Assembly: GCA_002308095.1 (NCBI GenBank)
Contig: DBUV01000080.1
Span: forward strand, 12,586-38,566
Reading direction: 5' to 3'
Source of the DNA: Acidimicrobiia bacterium UBA1281
Lineage (GTDB): Bacteria; Actinomycetota; Acidimicrobiia; Actinomarinales; Actinomarinaceae
DNA length: 25,981 nucleotides
Notes under the pieces: model-generated
Seen by the model: only the letters and a program-made list of their open reading frames with translations
Told to the model about the DNA's origin: nothing
The model's database searches: none
Translations under genes and position numbers: made by a program
Part shown: positions 16,149 to 23,836 of the stretch, piece after piece
Position numbering within the stretch: position 1 is the first letter of the stretch
Layout of the letters: the number at the start of each line of letters is the position of its first letter

Positions 16149-18037
16149 TTTCTAATTCTGGAATTATTTTAAGTTGGATATGTTTATTAAATCTTCTTTT
16201 CTTACTATTATCAAATAATAAATTTCAGATTCAATTGTTGGTAAGGCTAAATTTATTTTTTAACTTTTTACTTTTTTGCTTATTAGAAATCGGGTTATTT
16301 CTAAATGATTTTTCAATAAGCTACATTGCAAACTACTCAGCAACAACTACCCCGCCTGTGTATAAATTTGCTTCATTATGGGGCTCACTAGATGGATCTA
16401 TACTTCTGTGGAACTTAATTCTTGCTTTGTATTTCCTTATTTATTTAAAATACTACAAAAAAAGTGATGCAAATGTGGATGTTAAAATTTATACGACTAT
16501 TGTTATATTCTTTACTAGCTATACGATATTTAGTTCCTCACCTTTTGCGGGATGCATAGAATTATCTTCTATTGGATGTCAATCATCAACACTGATACCT
16601 TTTCAAGATCTATTAACTTCTTCTCAAGGGAGGGGGCCAAATCCATTGCTACAAAATCATCCACTTATGGCAATACACCCGCCTATTTTATATCTTGGCT
16701 ATATAGGATTAGTTCTTCCTTTTGTAATTACAACTAGTTACCTTTTTCGAAAAGATACAAACAGCAACTGGGTAAAAACTGCAGCTGATTCAACTTTTTA
16801 TCCATGGCTTTTTTTAACAGCAGGGATAACTCTTGGTGCAGCGTGGTCATATGAAGTTTTGGGCTGGGGTGGCTACTGGGCTTGGGATCCCGTTGAGAAT
16901 GTATCATTCATACCATGGCTTCTTGCAACAGCTTTCTTACATTCCTCAAAAGCACAAATAAGTGAATCTACTTTACTAAATTGGAACTATTTCCTTGGGG
17001 GTTTAATGTTTTTATCAACAATTTTTGGCACATTTATAACCCGCTCTGGTGTACTAATTTCAGTACATGCATTCTCTAATGGAAATATAGGAGTATACCT
17101 TCTTTCTGGCCTAGCAGTTTTTACTTTATTTTTTGTCTACACTGGCTCAAGAAATATCGAATATTTTGGTACATCAAAAAAATTAAAGAACTTTTTTGGT
17201 AGATCTGGTTTTTTTGTTGCAAATAATATACTTCTTTTTGTTTCTGCACTAATTATTTTTATAGGGACTATCTATCCTATTTTTTATGAAACTTTGTATG
17301 AAAGACAGCTCACAATTGGAAGAAGTTTTTTTGATATATTAGTTGGACCAATATTACTAGGACTTGTTTTTTTGATGATTTTCTCAGTAAAGCTTGGAAT
17401 AAAGAATATAAATTTTAATGATTGGTTGCAAAACAATCTTTTGAACTTAAATGTATCACTGTTTATTACCATCATCATTTCCCTCGTATACCGTTTGCCT
17501 TACTTAGGAATTTTTTCAATATTTGGTGGGACATTATTGTTTTTATCAGGGGGTATCAACCTAGTAACTAAAATTCGAAAAGGAGCGATTAAAGGTTCGT
17601 ATTGGACTGGACAATTGGCTCATATAGGTATTGCTGTTTTTAGCATCGGATTGATATTAAATGTTACACAAAGTTACTCAACAGAATATATAGTTAAAGA
17701 AAATAACTCGATTGAGTTTGGTGGTAAAACATACAAAGTAAATAAAGCATACGACGTATCAAGAGATGAAAAGAATGTAATCAACCTCCCTATTACATCG
17801 GATACAAAAAATAAAAACGCCTCACTAAATATTTTTAAAAACTCCTCGCAGCAGGCAATAAGTTCTCCTGCGATTTTTAGAAATATTGAATTTGATACAT
17901 ATGTAACTATCAAATTTATAGATAATGAGAATTTTAAATTAATTTTTAGAAGAAATTATGGAATTCTAATAATGTGGATTGGCCTAGCTTTAAGCACAAT
18001 GTCTTTTATACCTAAGATTGTAAAAAATGAAAAGTAA
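16145..18037 (+). CDS. ccmF: CcmF cytochrome c heme lyase subunit
   Basis: Large integral membrane component of the cytochrome c synthetase that transfers heme from CcmE to apocytochrome c with CcmH. At 630 residues with about 14-15 hydrophobic segments it is full length. The WWD heme-handling motif is WGGYWAWDPVENVSFIPWL from residue 241. GTFITRSGVLISVH nearby contains a conserved histidine, and NHPLMAIHPPILYLGY carries the other. A soluble external domain lies near 515-600 before the last membrane helix. It starts inside the ccmE stop and overlaps ccmH by 11 bases. Confidence 0.95.
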   Translation: MISNSGIILSWICLLNLLFLLLSNNKFQIQLLVRLNLFFNFLLFCLLEIGLFLNDFSISYIANYSATTTPPVYKFASLWGSLDGSILLWNLILALYFLIYLKYYKKSDANVDVKIYTTIVIFFTSYTIFSSSPFAGCIELSSIGCQSSTLIPFQDLLTSSQGRGPNPLLQNHPLMAIHPPILYLGYIGLVLPFVITTSYLFRKDTNSNWVKTAADSTFYPWLFLTAGITLGAAWSYEVLGWGGYWAWDPVENVSFIPWLLATAFLHSSKAQISESTLLNWNYFLGGLMFLSTIFGTFITRSGVLISVHAFSNGNIGVYLLSGLAVFTLFFVYTGSRNIEYFGTSKKLKNFFGRSGFFVANNILLFVSALIIFIGTIYPIFYETLYERQLTIGRSFFDILVGPILLGLVFLMIFSVKLGIKNINFNDWLQNNLLNLNVSLFITIIISLVYRLPYLGIFSIFGGTLLFLSGGINLVTKIRKGAIKGSYWTGQLAHIGIAVFSIGLILNVTQSYSTEYIVKENNSIEFGGKTYKVNKAYDVSRDEKNVINLPITSDTKNKNASLNIFKNSSQQAISSPAIFRNIEFDTYVTIKFIDNENFKLIFRRNYGILIMWIGLALSTMSFIPKIVKNEK

Positions 18038-18380
18038 GTCTTTGCTTGTTTCTTTAATTGTAATCTTACTTCTAATTCCCTTACTCTATGAAAATGACGA
18101 ATCGAGATTTGAGAAATGGAGTAAAAATTTACTATGCCCTGTGTGTCAGGGTGAGACTATTTATGATTCACCATCTGAATATGCTGATGATATGCGTTTA
18201 GTATTACAAGATCAAATTAATAACAACTTATCTGATCAAGATATTTATAACTATTGGGTATCAAGATTTGGGGAAAGAATTATCACCAATCCACAAAATA
18301 AAAACTTTGAGATCGTAATCATCCCATTGTTTGTATCTTTATTGTTTGTTTTATATTTTTTAAATAGGATTAAAAAATGA
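18027..18380 (+). CDS. ccmH: CcmH apocytochrome thiol oxidoreductase
   Basis: Membrane-anchored thiol protein that keeps the CxxCH cysteines of apocytochrome c reduced for heme attachment. It is 117 residues, the short CcmH/CcmL form without fused TPRs. A signal-anchor covers about 5-21 and a second membrane segment about 94-113. The redox motif is LLCPVCQGE with Cys37 and Cys40, matching the family LRCxxCQ except Leu for Arg. YYWVSRFGE-like sequence (YNYWVSRFGERI) is the expected three-helix-bundle end. It overlaps ccmF by 11 bases and the TPR gene by 4 (ATGA). Confidence 0.93.
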   Translation: MKSKSLLVSLIVILLLIPLLYENDESRFEKWSKNLLCPVCQGETIYDSPSEYADDMRLVLQDQINNNLSDQDIYNYWVSRFGERIITNPQNKNFEIVIIPLFVSLLFVLYFLNRIKK

Positions 18381-18907
18381 ACAAATGGGTCCTCTCTCTT
18401 TTTGCTGTGTTTAGCCTCTTTATAGTGATTTTTGTGAATTTGAACAATAACTCTGATGCAAATATAAGAACTAACACTGAACTTGATAATGTTAGTAATG
18501 CAGAAATGGAATTAGTGATTGAAGAAAATCCTGATATTTTTCCCATGAGAATAGCTCTCGCAAACAGATATTTTGATACAGTTGACTACTCAAAAGCACT
18601 CCCTCACTTCATGTATGTGGCTGAAAATAGTACAGATGTTGAATTGAAAAGCTATTCACTTGCACAGATTGCCTGGATGGTTTATGAATCTGGAAATAGA
18701 GAAGTTGCAATCAATTATTTAAATGAATCAATTTCTATTAATCCTAGTTCAGTAATCTCAAATTCTTATTTAGGAGTATTGTACTTACAAGAACAATCAA
18801 CACAATCAAAGGGTTTGGATATGATTAATAATCTCTTGATTGGTGATAATCTCTCAGAAGAAGACAGAAGCTTTCTAGAAGGAATTATTTCAAACTATGA
18901 AAGTTAA
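18377..18907 (+). CDS. CcmI-like TPR protein of cytochrome c maturation
   Basis: A 176-residue protein with one N-terminal membrane segment (about 4-22) followed by two to three TPR-like helix pairs. The pairs are seen as IALANRYFDTVDYSKALPHF (58-77), AQIAWMVYESGNREVAINYL (95-114) and SNSYLGVLYLQ (126-136). In System I the TPR part of CcmI/CycH holds the C-terminal tail of apocytochrome c. Position directly after ccmH supports this role, although the protein is much shorter than proteobacterial CcmI. It overlaps both neighbours (4 and 11 bases), so it belongs to the same transcript. Confidence 0.8.
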   Translation: MNKWVLSLFAVFSLFIVIFVNLNNNSDANIRTNTELDNVSNAEMELVIEENPDIFPMRIALANRYFDTVDYSKALPHFMYVAENSTDVELKSYSLAQIAWMVYESGNREVAINYLNESISINPSSVISNSYLGVLYLQEQSTQSKGLDMINNLLIGDNLSEEDRSFLEGIISNYES

Positions 18908-19373
18908 ACTTTTTGTAATCATTTTTCTTTTAACATGTTGTGCAGGTACATCTGTCAATGAAGAAAGTATTCAAATAACTAACTCAGATTTAAATGCATT
19001 GGAAAATCTCGAACCAGATAAATCTACTAATTTAAGCTCTGATTTTCTTATAGTAAATTTTTGGGCATCATGGTGTTTAGAATGTATAGAAGAACACGAA
19101 CTTCTTATTTCGTTAAATGAAATTGATTCCTTTAAGGGTCGGGTTGTATTGATTAGCTTTCAAGATAATGTTTCAAATTCAACAGATTTTCTAAATAAAT
19201 ATGGTTATGGTGAATTGACTTACCTTGTAGATAAAAAAAGTAAGTTTGCAATTAATTCTGGAGTATTTGGAGTACCTGAGACCCATATTATTAAAGAAGG
19301 GAAGGTAATTAAGAAATATATTGGCCCACTCTCTTTTCTTGACGTAGAAGAAATTATAATTTTATATTCATAA
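18897..19373 (+). CDS. CcmG/TlpA-like thioredoxin-fold protein
   Basis: A 158-residue thioredoxin-fold protein placed as the last gene of the ccm cluster, where CcmG/DsbE reduces CcmH and apocytochrome c. The N-terminus is a hydrophobic export signal (about 3-14) followed by Cys14-Cys15, a possible but atypical lipobox. The active site is NFWASWCLECIEEH with Cys60 and Cys63. The family normally has WCxPC, and here Glu replaces the Pro before the second Cys. The cis-proline loop GVPETHII is intact. The redox role fits context; exact partner is inferred. rnpB follows on the same strand. Confidence 0.87.
   Translation: MKVKLFVIIFLLTCCAGTSVNEESIQITNSDLNALENLEPDKSTNLSSDFLIVNFWASWCLECIEEHELLISLNEIDSFKGRVVLISFQDNVSNSTDFLNKYGYGELTYLVDKKSKFAINSGVFGVPETHIIKEGKVIKKYIGPLSFLDVEEIIILYS
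19339..19368 (+). promoter_or_regulatory. Candidate promoter for rnpB
   Basis: TTGACG (19339-19344) and TATATT (19363-19368) are separated by 18 bases, inside the end of the thioredoxin gene. Transcription would start near 19375, shortly before the predicted RNA 5' end. Box matches and spacing are seen; use in the cell is inferred. Confidence 0.45.
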
Positions 19374-19386
19374 CCATTAAATTCTG

Positions 19387-19735
19387 AGGTAAAGTTAGTT
19401 TGAGATGGATAATCGCGATTTATCGAGGAAAGTCCGGACACTATAGAGCAGAGAGCTGGGTAACTCCCAGGCAAGTAATTGACGGAAAGTGCAACAGAAA
19501 ATAAACCGCTTATCAAGGTAAGTAAGGGTGAAAAGGTGGTGTAAGAGACTACCAGTAATTTAAGTGATTAAATTAGCTTGTAAACCCCTCTCAGTGCAAT
19601 ATCAAGAAGCAATTAGCTTGCTCGGCTTTTAATTGCGGGTAGATAGCTAGATGTATTTGGTAACAAATACACAAGATGGATGATTATCTTACATTAATTT
19701 GTAAACAGAATCCGGCTTATAGTCTCATAAGACCT
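19387..19735 (+). ncRNA. rnpB: RNase P RNA (class A)
   Basis: Catalytic RNA that trims tRNA 5' leaders. The universally conserved blocks are present in order: GAGGAAAGTCCGGAC (19425-19439, P4 and CR-I), GGGTGAAAAGGTGG with GTAAGAG and CTACCAG (19526-19555, CR-II/III and P10/11), AAACCCC (19582-19588), and ACAGAATCCGGCTTAT (19705-19720, CR-V and the second half of P4). A perfect 7-bp hairpin with a GTAA loop (19653-19670) fits P18. The ends are set from P1, where TGAGAT near 19401 pairs with GTCTCA near 19722 and AGGT (19387) may pair with ACCT (19732-19735). The true ends may differ by about 10 bases. The length of about 350 is typical. Confidence 0.95.
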
Positions 19736-19759
19736 GGGTGTCTCTTTTAGAGGCACCCA
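19735..19759 (+). terminator. Hairpin at the 3' end of rnpB, without U run
   Basis: An 11-bp stem with one G-U pair and a TTT loop (arms 19735-19745 and 19749-19759, core GGGTG/CACCC) directly follows the RNase P RNA. No T run follows, so it is either a U-less terminator of the kind proposed for actinobacteria or a 3' processing or stability element. The remaining bases to 19790 before the next gene hold nothing else I can support. Confidence 0.6.
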
Positions 19760-19790
19760 CCTAAATTGGATTGTTTGTTAATCTAATATA

Positions 19791-20771
19791 ATGACAAAAT
19801 TTTCTTATTTTTTAGGTTCAGAACAATGGCAACCAGAAGTATTAATTAAACATGCAAAACTAGCAAAAGAAGCTGGGTTTGATATGGTTACTATATCAGA
19901 GCATTTTCATCCATGGGTTGACGACTATTCAGCATCAAACTTTACATGGTCAACTTTAGGAGCTTTAGCAAATAGTACTCCTGAATTAGACCTAGGAACA
20001 GGTGTAACTACTCCACTATGGAGAATGCATCCTGGAGTTGTTGCTCAAGCATCAGCAACTATAGATAGGTTGACTAACTCTACTTTTCATCTTGGTGTAG
20101 GTACGGGTGAAAATATGAATGAAGGACCCTTAGGCTATACTTTTCCAAAATATGATGAAAGAGCTTCCAGGATGAAGGAAGCGTTAACTATCATAAGAAG
20201 ATTGCTTGATGGTGAAAAACTTGACTTCGAAGGTGAATTCTATAATACAAAAGGTGCTAAATTGTACTCTCCCCCTGTTAGTAGTGTTCCAATATGGCTT
20301 GCAGCTGGTGGGCCAAAATCATCAATGCTTGCAGCAGAATATGCTGACGGACTAATGATTAGCGTTAAGAATCCTGAGGATGCATATGAACGGGTAATTA
20401 ATCCAGCAAAGACAAGGACTGATGAGCTTGAAAAATCAAAATTAAGAGTACACACATATAGGTGGACTATGTTTGCAGATAATGATGAAGATGCATGGGA
20501 ATCACTAAAATCATGGAGGGGTTTACGCGCACCAAACAGACTTCAAGAAATTGATCCCCAGGCATTACGAGAGCAAGCTGATTCTTTACCAAAAGATGAA
20601 ATAATGTCTAAATTCTCAAGAGCAGGGACTGTTGATGAGTTGGTAGACATATATTCACCTTTAGTTAATGAATTTGGTTCTGAAATTGTTACAATCCAGA
20701 TCTCATCTGTAAACCAAGAAGAGACAATTAAGCTACTTGGTGAAGAATTGCTTCCAAAACTTAAAAAGTAA
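19791..20771 (+). CDS. F420-dependent LLM oxidoreductase, FGD-like subfamily
   Basis: A 326-residue luciferase-like monooxygenase-fold protein closest in pattern to mycobacterial F420-dependent glucose-6-phosphate dehydrogenase and its relatives (TIGR03557-type). The N-terminus FLGSEQWQPEVL and TISEHFHPW carry His38 and Trp42, equivalents of the catalytic His40 and Trp44. GVGTGE gives Glu107 (equivalent of Glu109), and WLAAGGP is the F420 phosphate site. Lys193 aligns with the sugar-phosphate Lys198, but the later phosphate-binding Lys and Arg of FGD do not appear conserved, so glucose 6-phosphate as substrate is doubtful. It indicates an F420-using cell. It begins 31 bases after the rnpB hairpin and overlaps or abuts the next gene. 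Confidence 0.88.
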   Translation: MTKFSYFLGSEQWQPEVLIKHAKLAKEAGFDMVTISEHFHPWVDDYSASNFTWSTLGALANSTPELDLGTGVTTPLWRMHPGVVAQASATIDRLTNSTFHLGVGTGENMNEGPLGYTFPKYDERASRMKEALTIIRRLLDGEKLDFEGEFYNTKGAKLYSPPVSSVPIWLAAGGPKSSMLAAEYADGLMISVKNPEDAYERVINPAKTRTDELEKSKLRVHTYRWTMFADNDEDAWESLKSWRGLRAPNRLQEIDPQALREQADSLPKDEIMSKFSRAGTVDELVDIYSPLVNEFGSEIVTIQISSVNQEETIKLLGEELLPKLKK

Positions 20772-21504
20772 ATTGTTGTCCTTATTTTTCATAGGGTCTG
20801 TAGGAGGATTTCTTTCTGGAATATTGGGTATAGGAGGTGGCGTAGTATTCGTTCCCCTCTTAACATACTTTACCGATCAAGATTTCAAAGTTAATACTGG
20901 AATATCTTCTATGGCTGTAGTTTTTGTAGCTACAACCAGCAGCATCACATATATTTCAAATGGGCAAACATTTTCAATTTATATTATTTATTTAATATTA
21001 GGTGGAATTATTGGCGGGTACTTAGGAAGTAAGCTCACTTTTTCACTAGATACAAAGACTTTACAAAAGATATTTGCATTATTACTTTTACTTGTTTCGT
21101 ACAGAATGATGTTTTCAAACGGGTTTTCATCAAGATTTGAAGAAAATATATTTCTATATATTTTGATTGGTATTTTCTCAGGTATTCTTTCAGGACTCTT
21201 AGGAATTGGTGGGGGTATTGTAAGAATTCCTTTACTAATCTTTTTTGGTGGGTTAGGAAATCTTGTTGCCCAGGGGTTCTCTCTAATTGCTACAGTACCA
21301 ACAGCATTGACTGCAGCCTACACAAAATTAAAAAACGATAAAGAGTTTGCCAAAAGGGGTTCTATTGTTGGAATATCCGGTATATTAGGTTCTGTTATTG
21401 GGGGAAATTTAGCTTTTAACTTACCTCAGGAACTTTTGAATACTTCCTTCGCTCTTTTTTTATTACTAGTTAGTTTAAATATGTTATTTAAAACTTCTAA
21501 ATAA
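20737..21504 (+). CDS. TSUP (TauE/SafE) family membrane transporter
   Basis: A polytopic protein of up to 255 residues with about 7-8 membrane helices, built from two related halves. The signature is repeated: GGFLSGILGIGGGVVFVPLL at 23-42 and SGILSGLLGIGGGIVRIPLL near 148-167, the mark of the sulfite/organosulfonate exporter (TSUP, DUF81) family. The transported compound, probably a small sulfur-containing anion, cannot be told. The start is unclear: the frame opens at TTG 20737, GTG 20740 is next, and TTG 20773 or 20776 would begin just after the upstream stop and right at the first helix. It converges with the next gene and their ends overlap by 8 bases. Confidence 0.87.
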   Translation: MVKNCFQNLKSKLLSLFFIGSVGGFLSGILGIGGGVVFVPLLTYFTDQDFKVNTGISSMAVVFVATTSSITYISNGQTFSIYIIYLILGGIIGGYLGSKLTFSLDTKTLQKIFALLLLLVSYRMMFSNGFSSRFEENIFLYILIGIFSGILSGLLGIGGGIVRIPLLIFFGGLGNLVAQGFSLIATVPTALTAAYTKLKNDKEFAKRGSIVGISGILGSVIGGNLAFNLPQELLNTSFALFLLLVSLNMLFKTSK

Positions 21505-21961
21505 TCCCATGTGAGAGAAATTTTTTTATAGAAGTAAAGTTTTTTAGCTTAAAAATTAGATAAGTAATACCAAATATTTCGAGAATTAAATTAGTAGATA
21601 AAGTTTTCACGTTAATTTCATTAGATTCAAATGGTAAAGGGAAAAGAAATGTCGACTGGTCTAGCCACATAAAATCTAAAAATAAATGTAGATAAAGACC
21701 TATTGAAAAAAGTAGAAGGTTTTTTCTTTTTGAAGTTCCCCTCTTGGATAAAATCATAATTACAAACATTACTAAAACAGAAAATATCAGTGAATGAGTT
21801 ATATACCTTGGCTCTTTATCTATATATCTAATTGATAAAACTACGTCTGCCACATCAAGGAACAAAAGACCCGTTACAAGATATCTTAAATCTGCTTTGT
21901 TATCTTTAAATACTGATTTAAATATTAAAATACCAGTTCCGATAAACCAAAAAAACATCAT
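21497..21961 (-). CDS. Small membrane protein resembling YdjM/DUF457 metal-dependent hydrolases
   Basis: A 154-residue protein with about four hydrophobic segments. The spacing of conserved-looking polar residues, FLDVADV (Asp36, Asp39), ITHSLIFS (His56) and YLHLFLDFMW (His92, Asp96), followed by FLFPLPF, matches the pattern of membrane-bound YdjM/DUF457-type predicted metal-dependent hydrolases (D, HSL, HLxLD, P). The assignment is by pattern only and the function of that family is poorly known. The ATG overlaps the RNase H stop (ATGA), so it is the last gene of the minus-strand unit. Its 3' end overlaps the TSUP gene tail-to-tail. Confidence 0.8.
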   Translation of the reverse strand: MMFFWFIGTGILIFKSVFKDNKADLRYLVTGLLFLDVADVVLSIRYIDKEPRYITHSLIFSVLVMFVIMILSKRGTSKRKNLLLFSIGLYLHLFLDFMWLDQSTFLFPLPFESNEINVKTLSTNLILEIFGITYLIFKLKNFTSIKKFLSHGII

Positions 21962-22350
21962 TCATCCAATGCTTGATTTGCTAGTTGGTCTGCTCTTTTA
22001 TTGTCTTCCCTGTAGACATGCTCTATTGTAAAATTGTCTATCTCAGAAATTAAATTAATAGCTTCGTTGTAATGTTCTTTTAAATTTTCAGATTTTACTT
22101 TAAAGTTGCCAATGATTTGCTCAACAACTAACTTTGAATCTAAATAAAAACATACTGTTTGAACTTTACTATTAACACAATATTTCAAGCCCTCGATTAA
22201 AGCTAGATATTCAGCAACATTATTACTTGCGACACCAATTTTTTTTGAAATAGTGGCTATCTCTAATTGTGATTCAGTTATAGATACCCCAATTGAAGCT
22301 TCACCAGGATTAGAGCGTGAAGCTCCATCACAATAAACAACTACACTCAA
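21958..22350 (-). CDS. rnhA: Ribonuclease HI
   Basis: Cleaves the RNA strand of RNA-DNA hybrids. I start it at TTG 22350, whose TTGA overlaps the stop of the zinc-ribbon gene, giving 130 residues and the expected N-terminus SVVVYCDG. An open frame reaches ATG 22377, but the nine added residues come from the neighbour's coding sequence. The catalytic carboxylates are Asp8 (YCDGASRSNPG), Glu47 (NVAEYLALIEGL), Asp71 (FYLDSKLVVEQ) and Asp121 (EDNKRADQLAN). It is the short single-domain form; mycobacteria have RNase H fused to an acid phosphatase at this locus, and that fusion is absent here. Confidence 0.93.
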   Translation of the reverse strand: MSVVVYCDGASRSNPGEASIGVSITESQLEIATISKKIGVASNNVAEYLALIEGLKYCVNSKVQTVCFYLDSKLVVEQIIGNFKVKSENLKEHYNEAINLISEIDNFTIEHVYREDNKRADQLANQALDE

Positions 22351-23066
22351 ACTAAGATTCCACCACAATAAGGACATTGTTGAAATTCAGTACTAAATAT
22401 TAAATCTAGCTCACTAGTTGTGAGATCTACACCACAGCATCCACACTGATTGTTATCTAATCTATAAGCAGCGATTACATCAACTCCGCGTGATTTAAGT
22501 TCGTCATAGAGTTCTTGAGCTTTCTGAGGGAAATTAGAAAGCATAGATTTTTTTTCAGTTTCGTATACTGCTAATTTTTGATCTATATTCTTCCACTCAC
22601 TCTTCACTAACTTAGAGACCTCTATTAAATCAACTTTAATTTCGTCTAGAGAATCAGTAAGAAGGTTTATTTCATTTAGTTCATCTAAATTATTCCTATT
22701 AAGGATGTTTAACTTTGTCTCCAATTGAGACAGCTGCAACTCATTTGATTCCTTCTGTTTTGTATAATTTATCAAATCATTTGAGTCTAAGCTTTGGTCT
22801 TCAAGTTTTGCTTTAATGCTGATTATTTTTTGTGATATAGATTTTTTAGAGGTAGCAATATTATCACTTTCTTTATAATAATCCTGAATTTCATTTTTTT
22901 GGATTTGAATTTTTTTTGTAATTTCGTTGAACTCCGATTCAAGATGCATTAAACGAATTACACTTTCACTACCTTTTTTATCTTTTTCAAGTTTAAAAAT
23001 TTGATTATCTATTTCTTGAAGATCAATTAAGTTGCTTAATAAAAAGGGTTCATTCATAATACTCAT
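22347..23066 (-). CDS. Coiled-coil protein with C-terminal C4 zinc ribbon
   Basis: A 239-residue protein. Residues about 10-175 form a long, charged coiled-coil hairpin. The C-terminus is a zinc ribbon with Cys208, Cys211, Cys231 and Cys234 (QCGCCG and QCPYCGG). This is the architecture of the CT398-like, zf-RING_7 family widespread in bacteria, whose role is poorly defined although nucleic-acid binding is suspected. Gene order Nif3 > this protein > RNase H is the same as in mycobacteria (Rv2230c-Rv2229c-Rv2228c). It starts at ATG 23066, with ATG 23057 an alternative, and overlaps both neighbours. Confidence 0.87.
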   Translation of the reverse strand: MSIMNEPFLLSNLIDLQEIDNQIFKLEKDKKGSESVIRLMHLESEFNEITKKIQIQKNEIQDYYKESDNIATSKKSISQKIISIKAKLEDQSLDSNDLINYTKQKESNELQLSQLETKLNILNRNNLDELNEINLLTDSLDEIKVDLIEVSKLVKSEWKNIDQKLAVYETEKKSMLSNFPQKAQELYDELKSRGVDVIAAYRLDNNQCGCCGVDLTTSELDLIFSTEFQQCPYCGGILV

Positions 23067-23814
23067 TATGTAAATATGTTATTTGCGTATTTAGGGATTC
23101 ACTAATTTTATCAGTAAAATTCTTCATTCCAGGTATTTCTGTAGATATGTGATTAACTTGAACAACACCCATTTGATATTCATCAGCTAATAAAAAATGA
23201 TGGTGTGAGACGTCTCCTGTTATGAATACATCAACTTTTCCTAATATCTCTTCTAAGAATTGTGTTCCGGAACCTGGAACAAAAGCTATTGATTGAATAT
23301 TTTTCTGATTGTTAAAATACTGGTTAGTTCTGACAACTTTAGTAGATAATTTATTCTCTATAGTAATTCGTAATGAGTCTGAATCTACTTTATTAATATC
23401 TCCAATCCTTCCAACACCTTTTTCTTCTGATGTGATGCCGAAAATTTTTATATTTTTTAAATCAAATAACTTAGCTAATGTGTCTGCATTACCATCATTT
23501 GATACATCTTGAGCAGTATGAATAGAAATTACATTTATATTTTCTTTATAATAATTAAGTGATATCTTTGACAGCATCAAATCTTCATTGAGATTTTCAA
23601 ACTGTCTATATGTAGCTGGATGATATGAAATTACAGTATTTATTTTATTTTTTATACAATACTTAAGTGTTGCCTCATCTAGATCGTGACTAACAACAAC
23701 GCCTGAAACTGTATTCGTACCGGCACCAATAAGTAAACTTACTTTATCATCTTCAAATGCATCCTCGAAAGGACAAATTTGATTGACAATTTTTATTAAT
23801 TCAACAACCTTCAC
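23050..23814 (-). CDS. Nif3-like dinuclear metal centre protein
   Basis: A 254-residue member of the Nif3/YbgI (GTP cyclohydrolase 1 type 2 homologue) family. Putative metal ligands are in order: His65 in ISYHPATY, His99 and Asp103 in IHTAQDVSNDG, and His204-206 plus Glu226 toward the C-terminus (DVSHHHFLLADE, TEIPGM). The first pocket has YHP, where E. coli YbgI has two histidines. There is no PII-like insertion, so this is the short form. The biochemical role of the family is uncertain. It starts at GTG 23814, 22 bases after the transporter gene, and overlaps the zinc-ribbon gene by 17 bases. Confidence 0.87.
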   Translation of the reverse strand: MKVVELIKIVNQICPFEDAFEDDKVSLLIGAGTNTVSGVVVSHDLDEATLKYCIKNKINTVISYHPATYRQFENLNEDLMLSKISLNYYKENINVISIHTAQDVSNDGNADTLAKLFDLKNIKIFGITSEEKGVGRIGDINKVDSDSLRITIENKLSTKVVRTNQYFNNQKNIQSIAFVPGSGTQFLEEILGKVDVFITGDVSHHHFLLADEYQMGVVQVNHISTEIPGMKNFTDKISESLNTQITYLHNEYYE

Positions 23815-23836
23815 TCAATTAATAGTAATAACTAAT

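Noticed and set aside
19766-19792. TTGGAT and TATAAT before the LLM gene as a promoter
   Set aside because: The TATAAT overlaps the ATG at 19791 and the spacer is only 15 bases, so transcription would begin inside the gene; the N-terminus encoded from this ATG is the conserved one.
22351-22377. ATG 22377 as the RNase HI start
   Set aside because: The nine extra residues come from the zinc-ribbon coding region; the family begins close to VVVYCDG, and TTG 22350 gives the usual overlapping stop-start.
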